A DNA stretch of 64,000 nucleotides. Source: Nocardioides daeguensis. Lineage in GTDB: Bacteria; Actinomycetota; Actinomycetes; Propionibacteriales; Nocardioidaceae. The stretch is from positions 1 through 64,000 of the forward strand of contig NZ_JAHTKU010000021.1 of NCBI RefSeq assembly GCF_019192965.1, written 5' to 3'. The notes beneath the pieces are model-generated. The model was not told the DNA's origin. It saw nothing but the letters and a program-made list of their open reading frames with translations, and ran no database searches. Shown here in pieces: positions 52,602 through 63,934 of this stretch. The position numbers and the translations under genes are program-made. Positions within the stretch are counted from its first letter, which is position 1; the number at the start of each line of letters is the position of its first letter.

Positions 52602-54046
52602 CGGGCCGCCTCCAGCTGCGCCGGTGCGAGCCGGGCGCCGGTCTCCCGGACGAGGTCGAGGACCGCCGTGATGTCCTCGAGTGTCGCCATCGGGTTGAGC
52701 AACGTGAGCTTGAGGTGCTGCACCCCGTCGACCTTCGTGGCCGCCACCATCGCCCGTCCCGACGCGTAGAGCGCCTCGCGGATCGCGTTGTTGAGCGCCG
52801 CGCTCTCCTTCTCCGCCAGCGGTGGACCGGGCGGGACATAGCGGAAGACGAGGGTGCTCAGCTCGGGGACGGCGGCGAACTCGAGCTCGCCGTGACCCCG
52901 CCGAGCGTGGTGGACCGCGGACGCGAGGTCGATCACCGCGTCGACGTACTGCCCGACCAGGTCGGGCCCCATCGTCCGCAGCGTCAGCCACAGCTTGAGC
53001 GCGTCGAAGCGGCGCGTGGTCTGCAGGCTCTTGTCGACCTGGTTGGGGTTCGTGGCCTCGCGCGGGTTGAGGTAGTCGGCGTGCCAGGTCGCCGGGCGCA
53101 GCGTCGCGCGGTCGCGGACCACGATCGCGCTCGACGACACCGGCTGGAAGAAGGTCTTGTGGAAGTCGATCGTCACCGAGTCAGCACGCTCGATCCCCTG
53201 GAGCCGGTCGCGACGGGTGGGCGAGACCAGCAGGCCGCCGCCGTACGCCGCGTCGACGTGGAGCCACGCGTCGTAGGCCAGGGCGAGGTCGGCGACCTGC
53301 TCGAGCGGGTCGATCGCGCCGAAGTCCGTCGTACCGGCGGTGGCGACGATCGCCATCGGCCGCAGCCCGAGGTCGGCGCAGGCGGCGAGCGAGCGCTCCA
53401 GCGCGGTCGGGTCCATCCGGTGCCGCTCGTCGGTCGGCACGCTGACGACGGACTCGTCGCCGAGCCCGAGCAGCCGCGCGGACTTCTGCACCGAGAAGTG
53501 GCTCTCGGCCGAGGCCAGGATCCGCAGCCGCTCCGCCGGCACCCGCTCGTGGCGGCCACGGGCGAGCAGCAGCCCCTGCAGGTTGGACTGGCTGCCGCCA
53601 CTGGTGAACACGCCGTCGGCGTCTGCCCCGAACCCGATCCGCTGGGCGGCCCAGTCGATCAGCCGCCGCTCGATGAAGGTCGCGCCGACGCTCTGGTCGA
53701 AGGTGTCGAGCGAGCTGTTGACCGACGCGACGAACAGCTCGGCCAGCAGCGCGGGGACGACGACGGGGCAGTTGAGGTGCGCGGCGTACGACGGCTCGTG
53801 GAACCAGACCGCGTCGTCGAGCCACAGCCGCGACATCTCCGCGAGCACCTGACCGACGTCGGCGAGCGGCCGGTCGAGGTCGACCTCCGCGACCCGCTGC
53901 TCGGCCGCGGCCGGCGTGAGCCCGGTGGCCGGTCCGGCCACACCCTTGAGCTGGCGCAGGAGGTGGTCGAGCCCTCCGCCGAGCGTCGCGGCGTAGTGGT
54001 CGGCATGGTCGGGGTGGAACACGTGGTGCAGCGGGAGCTGGGGCAT
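52598..54046 (-). CDS. desA: PLP-dependent lysine/amino acid decarboxylase (DesA family)
   Basis: The 482-residue group II decarboxylase has PLP-lysine in DSVTIDFHKTFFQP (Lys near 296), VFTSGGSQSNLQGLLLAR, ATAGTTDFGAIDP and LHVDAAYGGG, which are all standard. DesA makes cadaverine from lysine, the first step of desferrioxamine synthesis; a diaminobutyrate or ornithine substrate cannot be excluded. ATG at 54046 is preferred because GAGGAG lies 8 nt upstream; GTG at 54055 would be too close. It is the first gene of desA-desB-desCD-acylase-GNAT, all with 1-4 nt overlaps, under the iron box at 54069. Confidence 0.95.
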   Translation of the reverse strand: MPQLPLHHVFHPDHADHYAATLGGGLDHLLRQLKGVAGPATGLTPAAAEQRVAEVDLDRPLADVGQVLAEMSRLWLDDAVWFHEPSYAAHLNCPVVVPALLAELFVASVNSSLDTFDQSVGATFIERRLIDWAAQRIGFGADADGVFTSGGSQSNLQGLLLARGRHERVPAERLRILASAESHFSVQKSARLLGLGDESVVSVPTDERHRMDPTALERSLAACADLGLRPMAIVATAGTTDFGAIDPLEQVADLALAYDAWLHVDAAYGGGLLVSPTRRDRLQGIERADSVTIDFHKTFFQPVSSSAIVVRDRATLRPATWHADYLNPREATNPNQVDKSLQTTRRFDALKLWLTLRTMGPDLVGQYVDAVIDLASAVHHARRGHGELEFAAVPELSTLVFRYVPPGPPLAEKESAALNNAIREALYASGRAMVAATKVDGVQHLKLTLLNPMATLEDITAVLDLVRETGARLAPAQLEAAR

Positions 54047-54068
54047 GGCAAGCACTCCTCATCCGAGA

Positions 54069-54087
54069 TCAGGTAAGCCTTACCTAA
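54069..54087. promoter_or_regulatory. DtxR/IdeR/DmdR iron box
   Basis: Minus-strand TTAGGTAAGGCTTACCTGA agrees with the 19-bp iron box consensus TTAGGTTAGGCTAACCTAA at almost every position. It starts 23 nt upstream of the desA ATG, in the promoter zone, so the siderophore operon should be repressed by iron-loaded DtxR-family protein. Confidence 0.9.
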
Positions 54088-54255
54088 TCAGATCTTCACG
54101 TCATCTCCCAGCCCCCACCGAGGTGGCGCGCGTCACGCGAGCGACCGTTCGTCGCGCCGTACCGACCGCTGGTCGACAACCCCGACCCACTCGGCGCGCA
54201 GCCGGACCGCACCCCTCCCGGCGTCCGCACCACCGCTCCTAGCGTCGGAGATGTC

Positions 54256-54271
54256 CGTGACGCCCGTCACA
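54256..54271. promoter_or_regulatory. CRP/GlxR-type operator upstream of DUF485-actP
   Basis: CGTGACGCCCGTCACA matches TGTGA-N6-TCACA with one mismatch. It lies 26 nt before the DUF485 start. Acetate uptake genes are known CRP/GlxR targets in actinobacteria. Binding is inferred. Confidence 0.6.
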
Positions 54272-54296
54272 TGCATCGACCCCGAGGAGGTTCGTC

Positions 54297-54674
54297 GTGA
54301 CATCCGACATCTCGCCGCACGACGCGGCAGCACGCCATGACCCCGTGTACGACGAGCTCCACGCCGCCCCGGAGTTCGCCGAGCTGAAGCGCCGCTACCG
54401 CGGCTTCGTGTTCCCGGCGACGGTGGCCTTCCTGGCCTGGTACCTGCTCTACGTGGTGCTCTCCAACTGGGCGGGCGACTTCATGAGCAAGCAGGTCGTC
54501 GGCAACATCAACGTGGCCCTGGTCTTCGGCCTGCTGCAGTTCGCCACGACCTTCCTCATCGCCTGGCTCTACTCGCGCTACTCCAGCGCCCGGCTCGACC
54601 CGCTCGCCCGCGAGCTCGACGAGCGCTTCATCGCCCTCGAGGGCAAGTCCTCCCGCGGAAGGGGCCACCACTGA
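54297..54674 (+). CDS. DUF485 membrane protein (YjcH-like)
   Basis: The 125-residue protein contains AAPEFAELKRRYRGFVFP and two transmembrane helices (about 40-58, ATVAFLAWYLLYVVL, and 74-94, VALVFGLLQFATTFLIAWLY). These match the DUF485 family that accompanies acetate permease. GTG at 54297 follows GAGGAGG by 7 nt. The stop overlaps actP by one base. Its role in transport is not known in detail; it is likely an accessory subunit. Confidence 0.92.
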   Translation: MTSDISPHDAAARHDPVYDELHAAPEFAELKRRYRGFVFPATVAFLAWYLLYVVLSNWAGDFMSKQVVGNINVALVFGLLQFATTFLIAWLYSRYSSARLDPLARELDERFIALEGKSSRGRGHH

Positions 54675-56278
54675 TGGACCACCAGCTGCTCACCACCCTG
54701 CTGTTCCTGTCGGTCGTCGCGGTCACCCTCGGGATCACGATCTGGGCCAGCCGCCAGACCTCCGGGGCGGCCGACTTCTATGCCGGCGGCCGCGGCTTCT
54801 CCGGCATCCAGAACGGCTTCGCGATCGGCGGCGACTACATGTCTGCCGCGTCCTTCCTCGGCATCTCCGGCGCGATCGCGCTGTCCGGGTACGACGGCTT
54901 CCTCTACTCGATCGGCTTCCTGGTCGCCTGGCTGGTGGCCCTGCTGCTGGTGGCCGAGATGCTGCGCAACTCGGGCCGCTACACGATGGCCGACCAGCTG
55001 GCGTACCGGATGAAGCAGCGCCCGGTCCGGATGGCCGCGGCCACCTCGACGGTCGTGGTGTCGATCTTCTACCTGTTGGCCCAGATGGTCGGCGCCGGCG
55101 CACTCGTCGCGTTGCTGCTCGGCGCGGACAGCCAGGCACTGAAGAACCTCACCATCATCGGCGTCGGCGCCCTGATGATCTTCTACGTCACCATCGGCGG
55201 CATGAAGGGCACCACCTGGGTGCAGATCGTCAAGGCGGTCCTGCTGATGGTGGGCTCGGCGTTGATCGTCGTCCTCGTCCTCGCCCACTTCCACTTCAAC
55301 CTGTCCGAGCTCCTCGGCACCGCCGCCTCGAACACCGGCAAGGGCCAGGCGTTCCTCGAGCCGGGCCTGAAGTACGGTGTGAGCACCACCAGCAAGATCG
55401 ACTTCCTCAGCCTCGGCCTGGCGCTGGTGCTCGGTACCGCCGGCCTGCCGCACATCCTGATCCGCTTCTACACCGTGCCGACGGCGCGGGACGCCCGCAA
55501 GTCGGTGCTGTGGGCGATCGGCCTGATCGGCGTGTTCTACCTGTTCACGCTGGTTCTCGGCTTCGGTGCGGCCGCGATGCTCAAGGGCGACAAGGCCGCG
55601 GACGTGGCCGCCTCGGGCGGCAACCTGGCCTCGCCGCTGCTCGCCGAGGAGGTCGGCGGAGGCGCCGGCTCGACCGGTGGCGCCATCCTGCTCGCCTTCA
55701 TCGCGGCGGTCGCCTTCGCGACCATCCTCGCCGTGGTCGCGGGCCTGACCCTCACCTCCTCCACCTCGGTGGCCCACGACATCTACAACAGCGTGGTGAA
55801 GCGGGGCGAGGCGAGCGAGAAGGACGAGATCAAGGTGACCCGGATCGCCGCGGCGGCGATCGGCGTCATCGCGATCGCACTGGCGATCCCGGCGCAGAAG
55901 CTCAACATCGCCTTCCTCGTGGCGCTGGCCTTCGCGGTCGCGGCCTCGGCCAACCTGCCGGCGATCGTCTACAACATGTTCTGGAGGCGCTTCAACACCC
56001 GCGGCGCCACCTGGGGCATCTACGGCGGCCTGCTGGCCTCGGTCGGCCTGGTGTTCTTCTCGCCCGTCGTGTCGGGCTCGGAGACCGCCCTGGTGACGGG
56101 CGCGGACTGGTCCTGGTTCCCGCTGAGCAACCCCGGGATCATCTCGATCCCGCTCGGCTTCTTCTTCGGCTGGCTCGGCACGGTCACGTCGAGGGAACCG
56201 GCCGCCGAGGATCGGTTCACCGAGCTCGAGGTGCGCGCCCTCACCGGCGCGGGCGCCGAGCAGGCCGTCCAGCACTGA
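54674..56278 (+). CDS. actP: Cation/acetate symporter
   Basis: The 534-residue SSS-family protein has FYAGGRGFSGIQNGFAIGGD and YMSAASFLGISGAIALSG at the N-terminus, FLSLGLALVLGTAGLPHILI, RFYTVPTARDARKS and TLTSSTSVAHDIYNSVVK. It imports acetate with sodium, feeding the acs gene just downstream. It is closer to canonical ActP than the symporter at 29347. The conserved inverted repeat at 56295-56385 begins 17 nt after its stop codon and separates it from acs. Confidence 0.94.
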   Translation: MDHQLLTTLLFLSVVAVTLGITIWASRQTSGAADFYAGGRGFSGIQNGFAIGGDYMSAASFLGISGAIALSGYDGFLYSIGFLVAWLVALLLVAEMLRNSGRYTMADQLAYRMKQRPVRMAAATSTVVVSIFYLLAQMVGAGALVALLLGADSQALKNLTIIGVGALMIFYVTIGGMKGTTWVQIVKAVLLMVGSALIVVLVLAHFHFNLSELLGTAASNTGKGQAFLEPGLKYGVSTTSKIDFLSLGLALVLGTAGLPHILIRFYTVPTARDARKSVLWAIGLIGVFYLFTLVLGFGAAAMLKGDKAADVAASGGNLASPLLAEEVGGGAGSTGGAILLAFIAAVAFATILAVVAGLTLTSSTSVAHDIYNSVVKRGEASEKDEIKVTRIAAAAIGVIAIALAIPAQKLNIAFLVALAFAVAASANLPAIVYNMFWRRFNTRGATWGIYGGLLASVGLVFFSPVVSGSETALVTGADWSWFPLSNPGIISIPLGFFFGWLGTVTSREPAAEDRFTELEVRALTGAGAEQAVQH

Positions 56279-56294
56279 TCCACCCACGACGGGC

Positions 56295-56385
56295 GGCCCG
56301 CCCTTGTAACTAAGTGTTACAGCTCGAAATCCGGTGCAACAACGCCCGGGTAGTAGCAATAACACGTAGTTACAAGTGGCGGGCC
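56295..56385. promoter_or_regulatory. Large inverted repeat with nested palindromes between actP and acs
   Basis: A 25-26-bp inverted repeat (GGCCCGCCCTTGTAACTAAG... at 56295-56319; complement at 56360-56385) encloses 40 nt. Its left arm holds the perfect palindrome TGTAAC-TAAGT-GTTACA and its right arm the near copy GTTAT/GTAAC. It could be a terminator of actP, an operator for acs, or both. Regulator unknown. Confidence 0.65.
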
Positions 56386-56479
56386 GTCTCACATGGCAAC
56401 CCCACTGCAACCCCTGGTGACCACACTTCCCGTGGGTCCTAATGTGACCTGTGGCACCCCACTCGATCAGGAGACAACC

Positions 56480-58477
<1,998 letters not shown>

Positions 58478-58481
58478 TCAC

Positions 58482-58901
58482 TTGCCGGTCTGGCAGCCCG
58501 TCGTCTGGTCCGCGCTCCCGCCTGCGCTGGCGGAGTTCTGGACCGAACGGCACCTCTGCACGCTGAGCACCCTCGACCGCGACGGCGCACCGCACGCCGT
58601 CGCGGTCGGGGCCGTGCTCGACCCCGACCTCGAGTGCGCCTGGGTGATCACCGACGGCGGCTCGCAGAAGGCGGCCAACCTGCGCCGCGACCCCCGCCTC
58701 GCGGTCAGCCAGGTCGACGGTGCCCGATGGTCGACGATCATCGGCACCGCCGAGGTGCGCTCCGACGCCGCGTCCGTCGAGCGCGCCTGCGAGCGGTACG
58801 CCGCCCGCTACCGCACCCCGCGCGCCAACCCGGACCGGGTCGCGCTGCGGATCACAGTGACCCGGTTCCTCGGTTCGTCGCAGGTGCTTCCTCCGGACTG
58901 A
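58482..58901 (+). CDS. PNPOx-fold F420/flavin-dependent protein (TIGR03618-like)
   Basis: The 139-residue split-barrel protein has LCTLSTLDRDGAPHAVAVG near the N-terminus, followed by AANLRRDPRLAVSQVDGARW and EVRSDAASVERACERYAARY, characteristic of actinobacterial PPOX-class F420-binding proteins. Substrate is unknown. TTG start at 58482 is 5 nt after the acs stop, with GGAGG inside the end of acs, so it is co-transcribed. Its 3' end overlaps the convergent nhaA gene by 50 nt. Confidence 0.82.
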   Translation: MPVWQPVVWSALPPALAEFWTERHLCTLSTLDRDGAPHAVAVGAVLDPDLECAWVITDGGSQKAANLRRDPRLAVSQVDGARWSTIIGTAEVRSDAASVERACERYAARYRTPRANPDRVALRITVTRFLGSSQVLPPD

Positions 58902-60261
58902 CCTCGCCCGCCGTCGGCCGCCGCGAGGCCAGCAGCAGGAGCACGACGCCGACGACCGCCGCGAGCACCGACGCGAGCAGGATGCCGACCTTCGCCTGGG
59001 CGGTGAGCACCTCCGCTCCGGGGAAGGACAGGCCAGCGATGAACAGCGAGACGGTGAAGCCGATGCCGGCGACCGCGCCGATGCCGACCACCTGCGGCCA
59101 GGAGGTGCCCTCGGGCATCCGGCCGAGACCGAGGCGGATCGCCAGGAAGCAGGCCAGGGTGATGCCGAGCGGCTTGCCGAGGACCAGGCCGGCGGCGATG
59201 CCGAGCGCGACCGGCGCCTGCAGCGCGTCGCCCAGGACGCCGTCACCGAGCGCGACACCGGCGTTGGCGAGCGCGAACACCGGCAGCACGACGTACGACG
59301 ACAGCGGGTGCAGCTTGGTCTGGAGTCGTTCGACCACCGGCACGGACTCCGCGATGAGGAAGCGCAGCCGGCGCAGCTCCTCGGCGTCGAGCTCGTTGTC
59401 GCGCAGGCCCTCGACGGCGTAGTCCACGGCGACCTCGGGGCGCAGCAGCGCGACGGCCGGGGTGAGCAGGCCGATCGCGACGCCGGCGAGGGTCGCGTGC
59501 ACGCCGGACTCGAGCAGCGCGAACCAGACGGCCAGGCCGAGCGCGGCGTAGACCGGGATCGCCCAGACCCGCGCGGCCCGCAACCCGGCCATCACGGCGA
59601 GCAGCCCGAGGGCACCGAGCAGCCAACCGAGGGAGAGGCCGTCGGTGTAGAAGACGGCGATCACGAGGATCGCGCCGATGTCGTCGACGATGGCGAGGGT
59701 GAGCAGGAACAGCCGGGCAGCGGACGGGATCCGCGGCCCGAGCAACCCGAGCACACCGACGGCGAACGCGATGTCGGTGGCCATCGGGATCCCCCAGCCG
59801 GCCGCGCCGTCGCCACCGCCCGCGACGGCGGCGTAGAGCACCGCAGGGACCGCCATCCCGCCGACCGCGGCCACGATCGGGAGCGCGGCGGTGCGCGGGT
59901 CACGCAGGTCGCCGTGGACCAGCTCGTACTTGATCTCGAGCCCCACGACGAAGAAGAAGATGGTCATCAGCCCGTCGTTGACCCAGTGCTGGAGGGACTC
60001 CTCGATCCTCCAGTCACCGACCTCCAGCGCGATCGGGGTGTGCCAGAAGTGGTCGTACGCCGACGCCCAGCCGTCGAACGGCAGGTTGACCCACAGCAGC
60101 GCGATCACGGTGGCCGCCAGCAGCAGCACCGAACCCGCCGACTCGACGTGCAGGAACTCGCGCAGCGGGCGGGCGAGGTACCGCACCAACGGACGTTCGC
60201 TCTCCGTCCAGACGGGGCCGCGGCGCCACAGGTCGTCGGGGTGGTGCGGGGACTCGGACAC
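58852..60261 (-). CDS. nhaA: Na+/H+ antiporter NhaA
   Basis: The 469-residue protein has twelve transmembrane helices. The ion site is the adjacent aspartates of LTLAIVDDIGAILVIA, and the conserved ATDIAFAVGVL (helix 4) and GIGFTVSLFIAGLSF are present. The C-terminal tail after about residue 445 is disordered. GTG at 60261 is chosen because CAGGAG lies 8 nt upstream; an in-frame GTG at 60300 lacks a site. The 3' end overlaps the convergent gene at 58482. Confidence 0.95.
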   Translation of the reverse strand: MSESPHHPDDLWRRGPVWTESERPLVRYLARPLREFLHVESAGSVLLLAATVIALLWVNLPFDGWASAYDHFWHTPIALEVGDWRIEESLQHWVNDGLMTIFFFVVGLEIKYELVHGDLRDPRTAALPIVAAVGGMAVPAVLYAAVAGGGDGAAGWGIPMATDIAFAVGVLGLLGPRIPSAARLFLLTLAIVDDIGAILVIAVFYTDGLSLGWLLGALGLLAVMAGLRAARVWAIPVYAALGLAVWFALLESGVHATLAGVAIGLLTPAVALLRPEVAVDYAVEGLRDNELDAEELRRLRFLIAESVPVVERLQTKLHPLSSYVVLPVFALANAGVALGDGVLGDALQAPVALGIAAGLVLGKPLGITLACFLAIRLGLGRMPEGTSWPQVVGIGAVAGIGFTVSLFIAGLSFPGAEVLTAQAKVGILLASVLAAVVGVVLLLLASRRPTAGEVSPEEAPATNRGTGSL

Positions 60262-60362
60262 GGCGGTGTCTCCTGGCGTCGTGCGGGCAGGGGCGTTCAC
60301 ATGCCGACCAGACTTCCCGGCTCACCTGTGCCGAGGATATCGGTATCGGTAAGGTCGGCCGC

Positions 60363-60773
60363 ATGGCCACCGAACCGCGCACCCTCCCTGGTGAAGAGCC
60401 GACCATCGGACGTCTCATCAAGGACGCGCAGACCGATCTCTCCACGATCATGCGCAAGGAGATCCAGCTCGCGAAGTCGGAGCTCAAGGTCAGCGTGACC
60501 GCGGGCGGTGTCGGCGCCGGGCTGATCGCGGCCGCCGGCTTCCTGCTCGTGCTGGCCGTCATCATGCTCTCGGTGGCCATCGCCTACTTCATCAACTGGA
60601 ACGGCCAGGGTCTCGACCTGCACTGGGCGTTCCTGATCGTCTTCGCGTTCTACGTCCTCCTCGCGGGCCTGCTGGTGTTCCTGGCGATCCGCAGCTTCAA
60701 GAAGGTCAAGGCCCCCGAACGCGCCATCGAGCAGGGCTCGAAGATCCCGCGCGCGCTCAAGGGCCAGGCCTGA
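60363..60773 (+). CDS. Phage-holin-3_6/Holin-X-like membrane protein
   Basis: The 136-residue protein has an amphipathic N-terminal helix (IGRLIKDAQTDLSTIMRKEIQLAKSE pattern, about 15-40) and two transmembrane helices (about 50-74 and 86-110) separated by a short loop. It matches the Phage_holin_3_6/actinobacterial holin-X family, which is chromosomal and not tied to phages here. Position after acs and nhaA is conserved in actinobacteria (Rv3669-like region). A membrane-stress role is plausible but unproven. Confidence 0.85.
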   Translation: MATEPRTLPGEEPTIGRLIKDAQTDLSTIMRKEIQLAKSELKVSVTAGGVGAGLIAAAGFLLVLAVIMLSVAIAYFINWNGQGLDLHWAFLIVFAFYVLLAGLLVFLAIRSFKKVKAPERAIEQGSKIPRALKGQA

Positions 60774-60808
60774 GCCGGACCGCCTGACGGACCGGACAGG
60801 GGGAGCCG

Positions 60809-61711
60809 ATGGCGCGCCAGCCGGTCGTCGCCGGGAGGGCCGAGCAGCTGCTCGGCTCGGCGGTCGTCGCCACCGCACCGGTGGCGGGCGGCGACGTCTC
60901 CACGGCCGTCAAGCTGCGCCTGTCCAGCGGGCGCACGGCCTTCCTCAAGACGCTCAGCCCGGCACCGCCCCAGTTCTTCGCCCGTGAGGCCGCGGGCCTG
61001 CGCTGGCTCGCCGAGGCCACGCCGGGTGGCGGGGTCGCGACCGCCGAGGTGCTCGCGGTCGACTCGGACTGCCTGATCCTCGAGTGGGTGGAGGCGGGCC
61101 GTCCCACCGCCGAGGCCGCCGGCGCCTTCGGCCGCGCGCTCGCCGCCACCCATGCGTACGGCGCGTCGTGCTTCGGGCTCGACGAGAGCGCGCTCGGGGG
61201 ATCCACCGGAGCCCTCCGTGTGGATGGGTACATCGGCCGGCTGCCGCTGCCCAACCGCAGCCTCCCGACCTGGGCCGAGTTCCACGCCGAGCGCCGGATC
61301 GCGCCGTACCTCAAGGTGCTGCGCGACAAGGAGATCGTCAGCGCCGAGGACGCCGCCCTCATCGAGACCGCCGCCGCGCGCTGCCCGTCGATCGTCCCCG
61401 AGGAGCCGCCCGCCCGGCTGCACGGCGACCTGTGGAACGGCAACGTGCTCTGGGCTGCCGGCGACCGGGCCGTGGTCGTCGACCCGGCCGCGTACGGCGG
61501 CCACCGGGAGGTCGACCTCGCCATGCTCGCCCTCTTCGGCCTCCCCCAGCTGCCGCAGGTGATGGCCGCCTACACCGAGGCCCACCCGCTGGCCGACGGC
61601 TGGGAGGACCGGCTGGGCTACCACCAGCTGTTCCCGCTGCTCGTCCACGCCTGCCTGTTCGGCGGCCAGTACGGCGCCCGCGCGGCGGGGGTGGCCCAGC
61701 GCTACCTCTGA
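60809..61711 (+). CDS. Fructosamine kinase-family protein
   Basis: The 300-residue aminoglycoside-phosphotransferase-like fold has the substrate and nucleotide lysine in AFLKTLSP, the catalytic loop LHGDLWNGNVLW (about 207-218) with Asp and Asn, and the metal Asp in VVVDPAAYGGHREVDLAM. This Y-GGHRE-D-AM version identifies the fructosamine/ketosamine-3-kinase family. It phosphorylates glycated amines, promoting their repair. ATG at 60809 follows GGGGGAG. It is about 35 nt downstream of the holin-like gene. Confidence 0.92.
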   Translation: MARQPVVAGRAEQLLGSAVVATAPVAGGDVSTAVKLRLSSGRTAFLKTLSPAPPQFFAREAAGLRWLAEATPGGGVATAEVLAVDSDCLILEWVEAGRPTAEAAGAFGRALAATHAYGASCFGLDESALGGSTGALRVDGYIGRLPLPNRSLPTWAEFHAERRIAPYLKVLRDKEIVSAEDAALIETAAARCPSIVPEEPPARLHGDLWNGNVLWAAGDRAVVVDPAAYGGHREVDLAMLALFGLPQLPQVMAAYTEAHPLADGWEDRLGYHQLFPLLVHACLFGGQYGARAAGVAQRYL

Positions 61712-61761
61712 AGCACCGGCCGCGACGTTTGGCTCCCGGCTCGCGGGGGATCTGGTGACCC

Positions 61762-63162
61762 ATGGCCTACACCGCTGAGGATCTCCCGGAGCTCGTCGGC
61801 AAGATCGTGGACGCCGCCATCGAGGCGCAGCTGTCCTGGTTCGGCATGAACGGCACGGTCGACGGCGGGTTCGAGGGCACCGACGCCGGGCGCGGCATCC
61901 ACATCTCGCCGCTCGGCGGTCGCTACAACGGCAGCACCTTCGAGAAGGGTGGTCAGGTCACCGATCCCTTCACCGGCACCCCGACCACCCTTCCCATCCC
62001 GCCGGGCTGGCCCTTCGACAGCCTCCAGGGCCTGGTCGACTACTACACGACCGAGATCCACGAGCTGTTCCGGCCGTGGATCACCCGGCCCCGACCGGCC
62101 GACTTCGACGGCGCGGTGCAGGCGACGTTCAACGCCGCGAAGGCGATCGCCGCCACCGGCAACCCGAACCCGAAGACCGGCGACGCCTGGGACCCGGCGG
62201 TCGACCTCTACACCTCCATCGACGTGGTCAACACCAACGTGGCGGGCTTCCGCGGCGAGGCGATGTGGCACCTGCAGAAGGACGTCACGGCGCGCATCCC
62301 GCACTCGCTGGAAGGGCTGGGCGCGGTGGCCTCGGTGCTCTACGCCGCGGCCCACGGCGAGGCCGAGGCCTGGAAGAACGGCGCCGACGGCCTCACCGAC
62401 ATCATGGTGAAGTCGATCGACGCGATGAAGGCCTCCGACATCTCGGCCGGAGGCGGCGGCGACATCGTGGCGGTCCTCAACGTGGTCGGGGCGCTCTCGG
62501 CCATCCTCGGCCCGCTGACGCTCGGCGCGTCCTCGGCGGCGTTCGCGATCGCGGGCACCGTCCTGCAGACCTCCAAGGACTTCATCCCGGAGAAGAAGGA
62601 GCAGCCGGTCCCCCTCGGCGCCGACAACCCGGTCGCCGTCCTCACCAAGATCCGCGAGGCTCTCGAGCAGCTCTCCGACGACATCGCGACCGAGGAGACC
62701 GCGATCCAGTCGATGGTGCGCACGGTGAGCCAGCTGCCCGGCTGGGAGGACGGCACCTACGACCTCGCCGAGCCGCGGATCCTGCAGCACACCGACCCGT
62801 CGTACTTCGACGAGATCCAGACCGACGCCGACGAGCTGCGCCGGATCGCCTCGTCCATCGAGACCGAGATCAGCCCCGTGCTGGGCGGCGCCGCCACCCA
62901 GCTCGACAGCGCCACCGAGTTCGCCCCGTGGCAGCGCCCCAGCGGCATGGGCCTGGGCACCTACGGCGGCTGGGGCGAGTACGCCCACCTCACGAACACG
63001 GTGCGCGACTCGTTGCGCAGCTCCGAGGCCTACCTCAACCACTGCGCCGACGTCGTCCGGCTGATCGCCCGCAGCTTCACGATGACCGACGCCGGGATCC
63101 GCGCGGGGCTGGAGCAGATCGCGGGCGAGGTCGACCGCGACCCGGCGATCGACGACGACTGA
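61762..63162 (+). CDS. Unknown large helical protein
   Basis: The 466-residue protein has no signal peptide and no clear enzyme motif. After an Asp/Gly-rich N-terminal 60 residues, most of the chain is amphipathic helix. A Gly/Ala-rich hydrophobic segment (about 245-275, [18 protein letters not shown]) could be membrane-inserting. The two flanking helical domains are reminiscent of WXG100/LXG or pore-forming proteins, and the conserved-looking C-terminus is [19 protein letters not shown]-type secretion is a speculation; no ESX component lies in the window. It sits alone between the kinase and the two-component genes. Confidence 0.6.
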   Translation: MAYTAEDLPELVGKIVDAAIEAQLSWFGMNGTVDGGFEGTDAGRGIHISPLGGRYNGSTFEKGGQVTDPFTGTPTTLPIPPGWPFDSLQGLVDYYTTEIHELFRPWITRPRPADFDGAVQATFNAAKAIAATGNPNPKTGDAWDPAVDLYTSIDVVNTNVAGFRGEAMWHLQKDVTARIPHSLEGLGAVASVLYAAAHGEAEAWKNGADGLTDIMVKSIDAMKASDISAGGGGDIVAVLNVVGALSAILGPLTLGASSAAFAIAGTVLQTSKDFIPEKKEQPVPLGADNPVAVLTKIREALEQLSDDIATEETAIQSMVRTVSQLPGWEDGTYDLAEPRILQHTDPSYFDEIQTDADELRRIASSIETEISPVLGGAATQLDSATEFAPWQRPSGMGLGTYGGWGEYAHLTNTVRDSLRSSEAYLNHCADVVRLIARSFTMTDAGIRAGLEQIAGEVDRDPAIDDD

Positions 63163-63212
63163 CCGGCGGCGCCTCTCAGCCATCGCTCAGGCCGATCGGA
63201 CATGATGGGAGG

Positions 63213-63926
63213 GTGCCCACCCGTCCCGCCGTGCCCCACCGCGTCCTCGTCGTCGACGACGACCGCGCGGTGCGGGAGTCGCTGCGACGCTCCCTGGTGT
63301 TCAACGGCTACGACGTCCACCTGGCCGGCGACGGGGCCGAGGCGCTGGCGGGGATCGGCGCGGTCGCGCCCGACGTCGTCGTGATGGACGTGATGATGCC
63401 CAAGCTCGACGGTCTCGAGACGACCCGGGCGCTGCGGGCGGCCGGCAACGACGTCCCGATCCTGGTGCTGACCGCGCGCGACGCCGTCGGCGACCGCGTG
63501 GAGGGACTCGACGCGGGGGCCGACGACTACCTGACGAAGCCGTTCGCGCTCGAGGAGCTGCTCGCCCGGCTGCGGGCGCTGCTGCGGCGGGTGACGCCGG
63601 TCGACGACGGCGCCGAGGAGGAGGTCCTCTCTTTCGCCGACCTCACCATGAACGTGACCACCCGCGAGGTGCGCCGCGGCAGCCGGTTGATCGAGCTGAC
63701 CCGCACCGAGTTCACGCTGCTGGAGATGTTCCTGCGCCGTCCACGCCGGGTGCTCGACCGCAGCTTCATCCTCGAGGAGGTGTGGGGCTACGACTTCCCC
63801 ACGACCGCCAACTCCCTCGAGGTGTACGTCGGCTACCTGCGCCGCAAGACCGAGGCCGAGGGCGAGCCCCGGCTGATCCACACCGTCCGCGGCATCGGGT
63901 ACGTCCTGCGCGCGACGGAGACATGA
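63213..63926 (+). CDS. OmpR-family response regulator (MprA/PrrA-like)
   Basis: The 237-residue protein has a receiver domain with [14 protein letters not shown], phosphoacceptor Asp59 in [14 protein letters not shown] and Lys in [16 protein letters not shown]. The winged helix follows ([52 protein letters not shown]). The start is uncertain: GTG at 63213 directly abuts GGGAGG, whereas GTG at 63231 would begin close to HRVLVVDDD but is 18 nt from it. It is followed by the first codons of its sensor kinase. Nothing shows the stimulus; the close relatives respond to envelope stress. Confidence 0.92.
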   Translation: MPTRPAVPHRVLVVDDDRAVRESLRRSLVFNGYDVHLAGDGAEALAGIGAVAPDVVVMDVMMPKLDGLETTRALRAAGNDVPILVLTARDAVGDRVEGLDAGADDYLTKPFALEELLARLRALLRRVTPVDDGAEEEVLSFADLTMNVTTREVRRGSRLIELTRTEFTLLEMFLRRPRRVLDRSFILEEVWGYDFPTTANSLEVYVGYLRRKTEAEGEPRLIHTVRGIGYVLRATET

Positions 63927-63934
63927 GCCGGACG

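Noticed and set aside
60363..60773. Prophage remnant because of the holin-like protein
   Set aside because: No endolysin, integrase or other phage gene is nearby, and the gene belongs to a conserved chromosomal family in this position.
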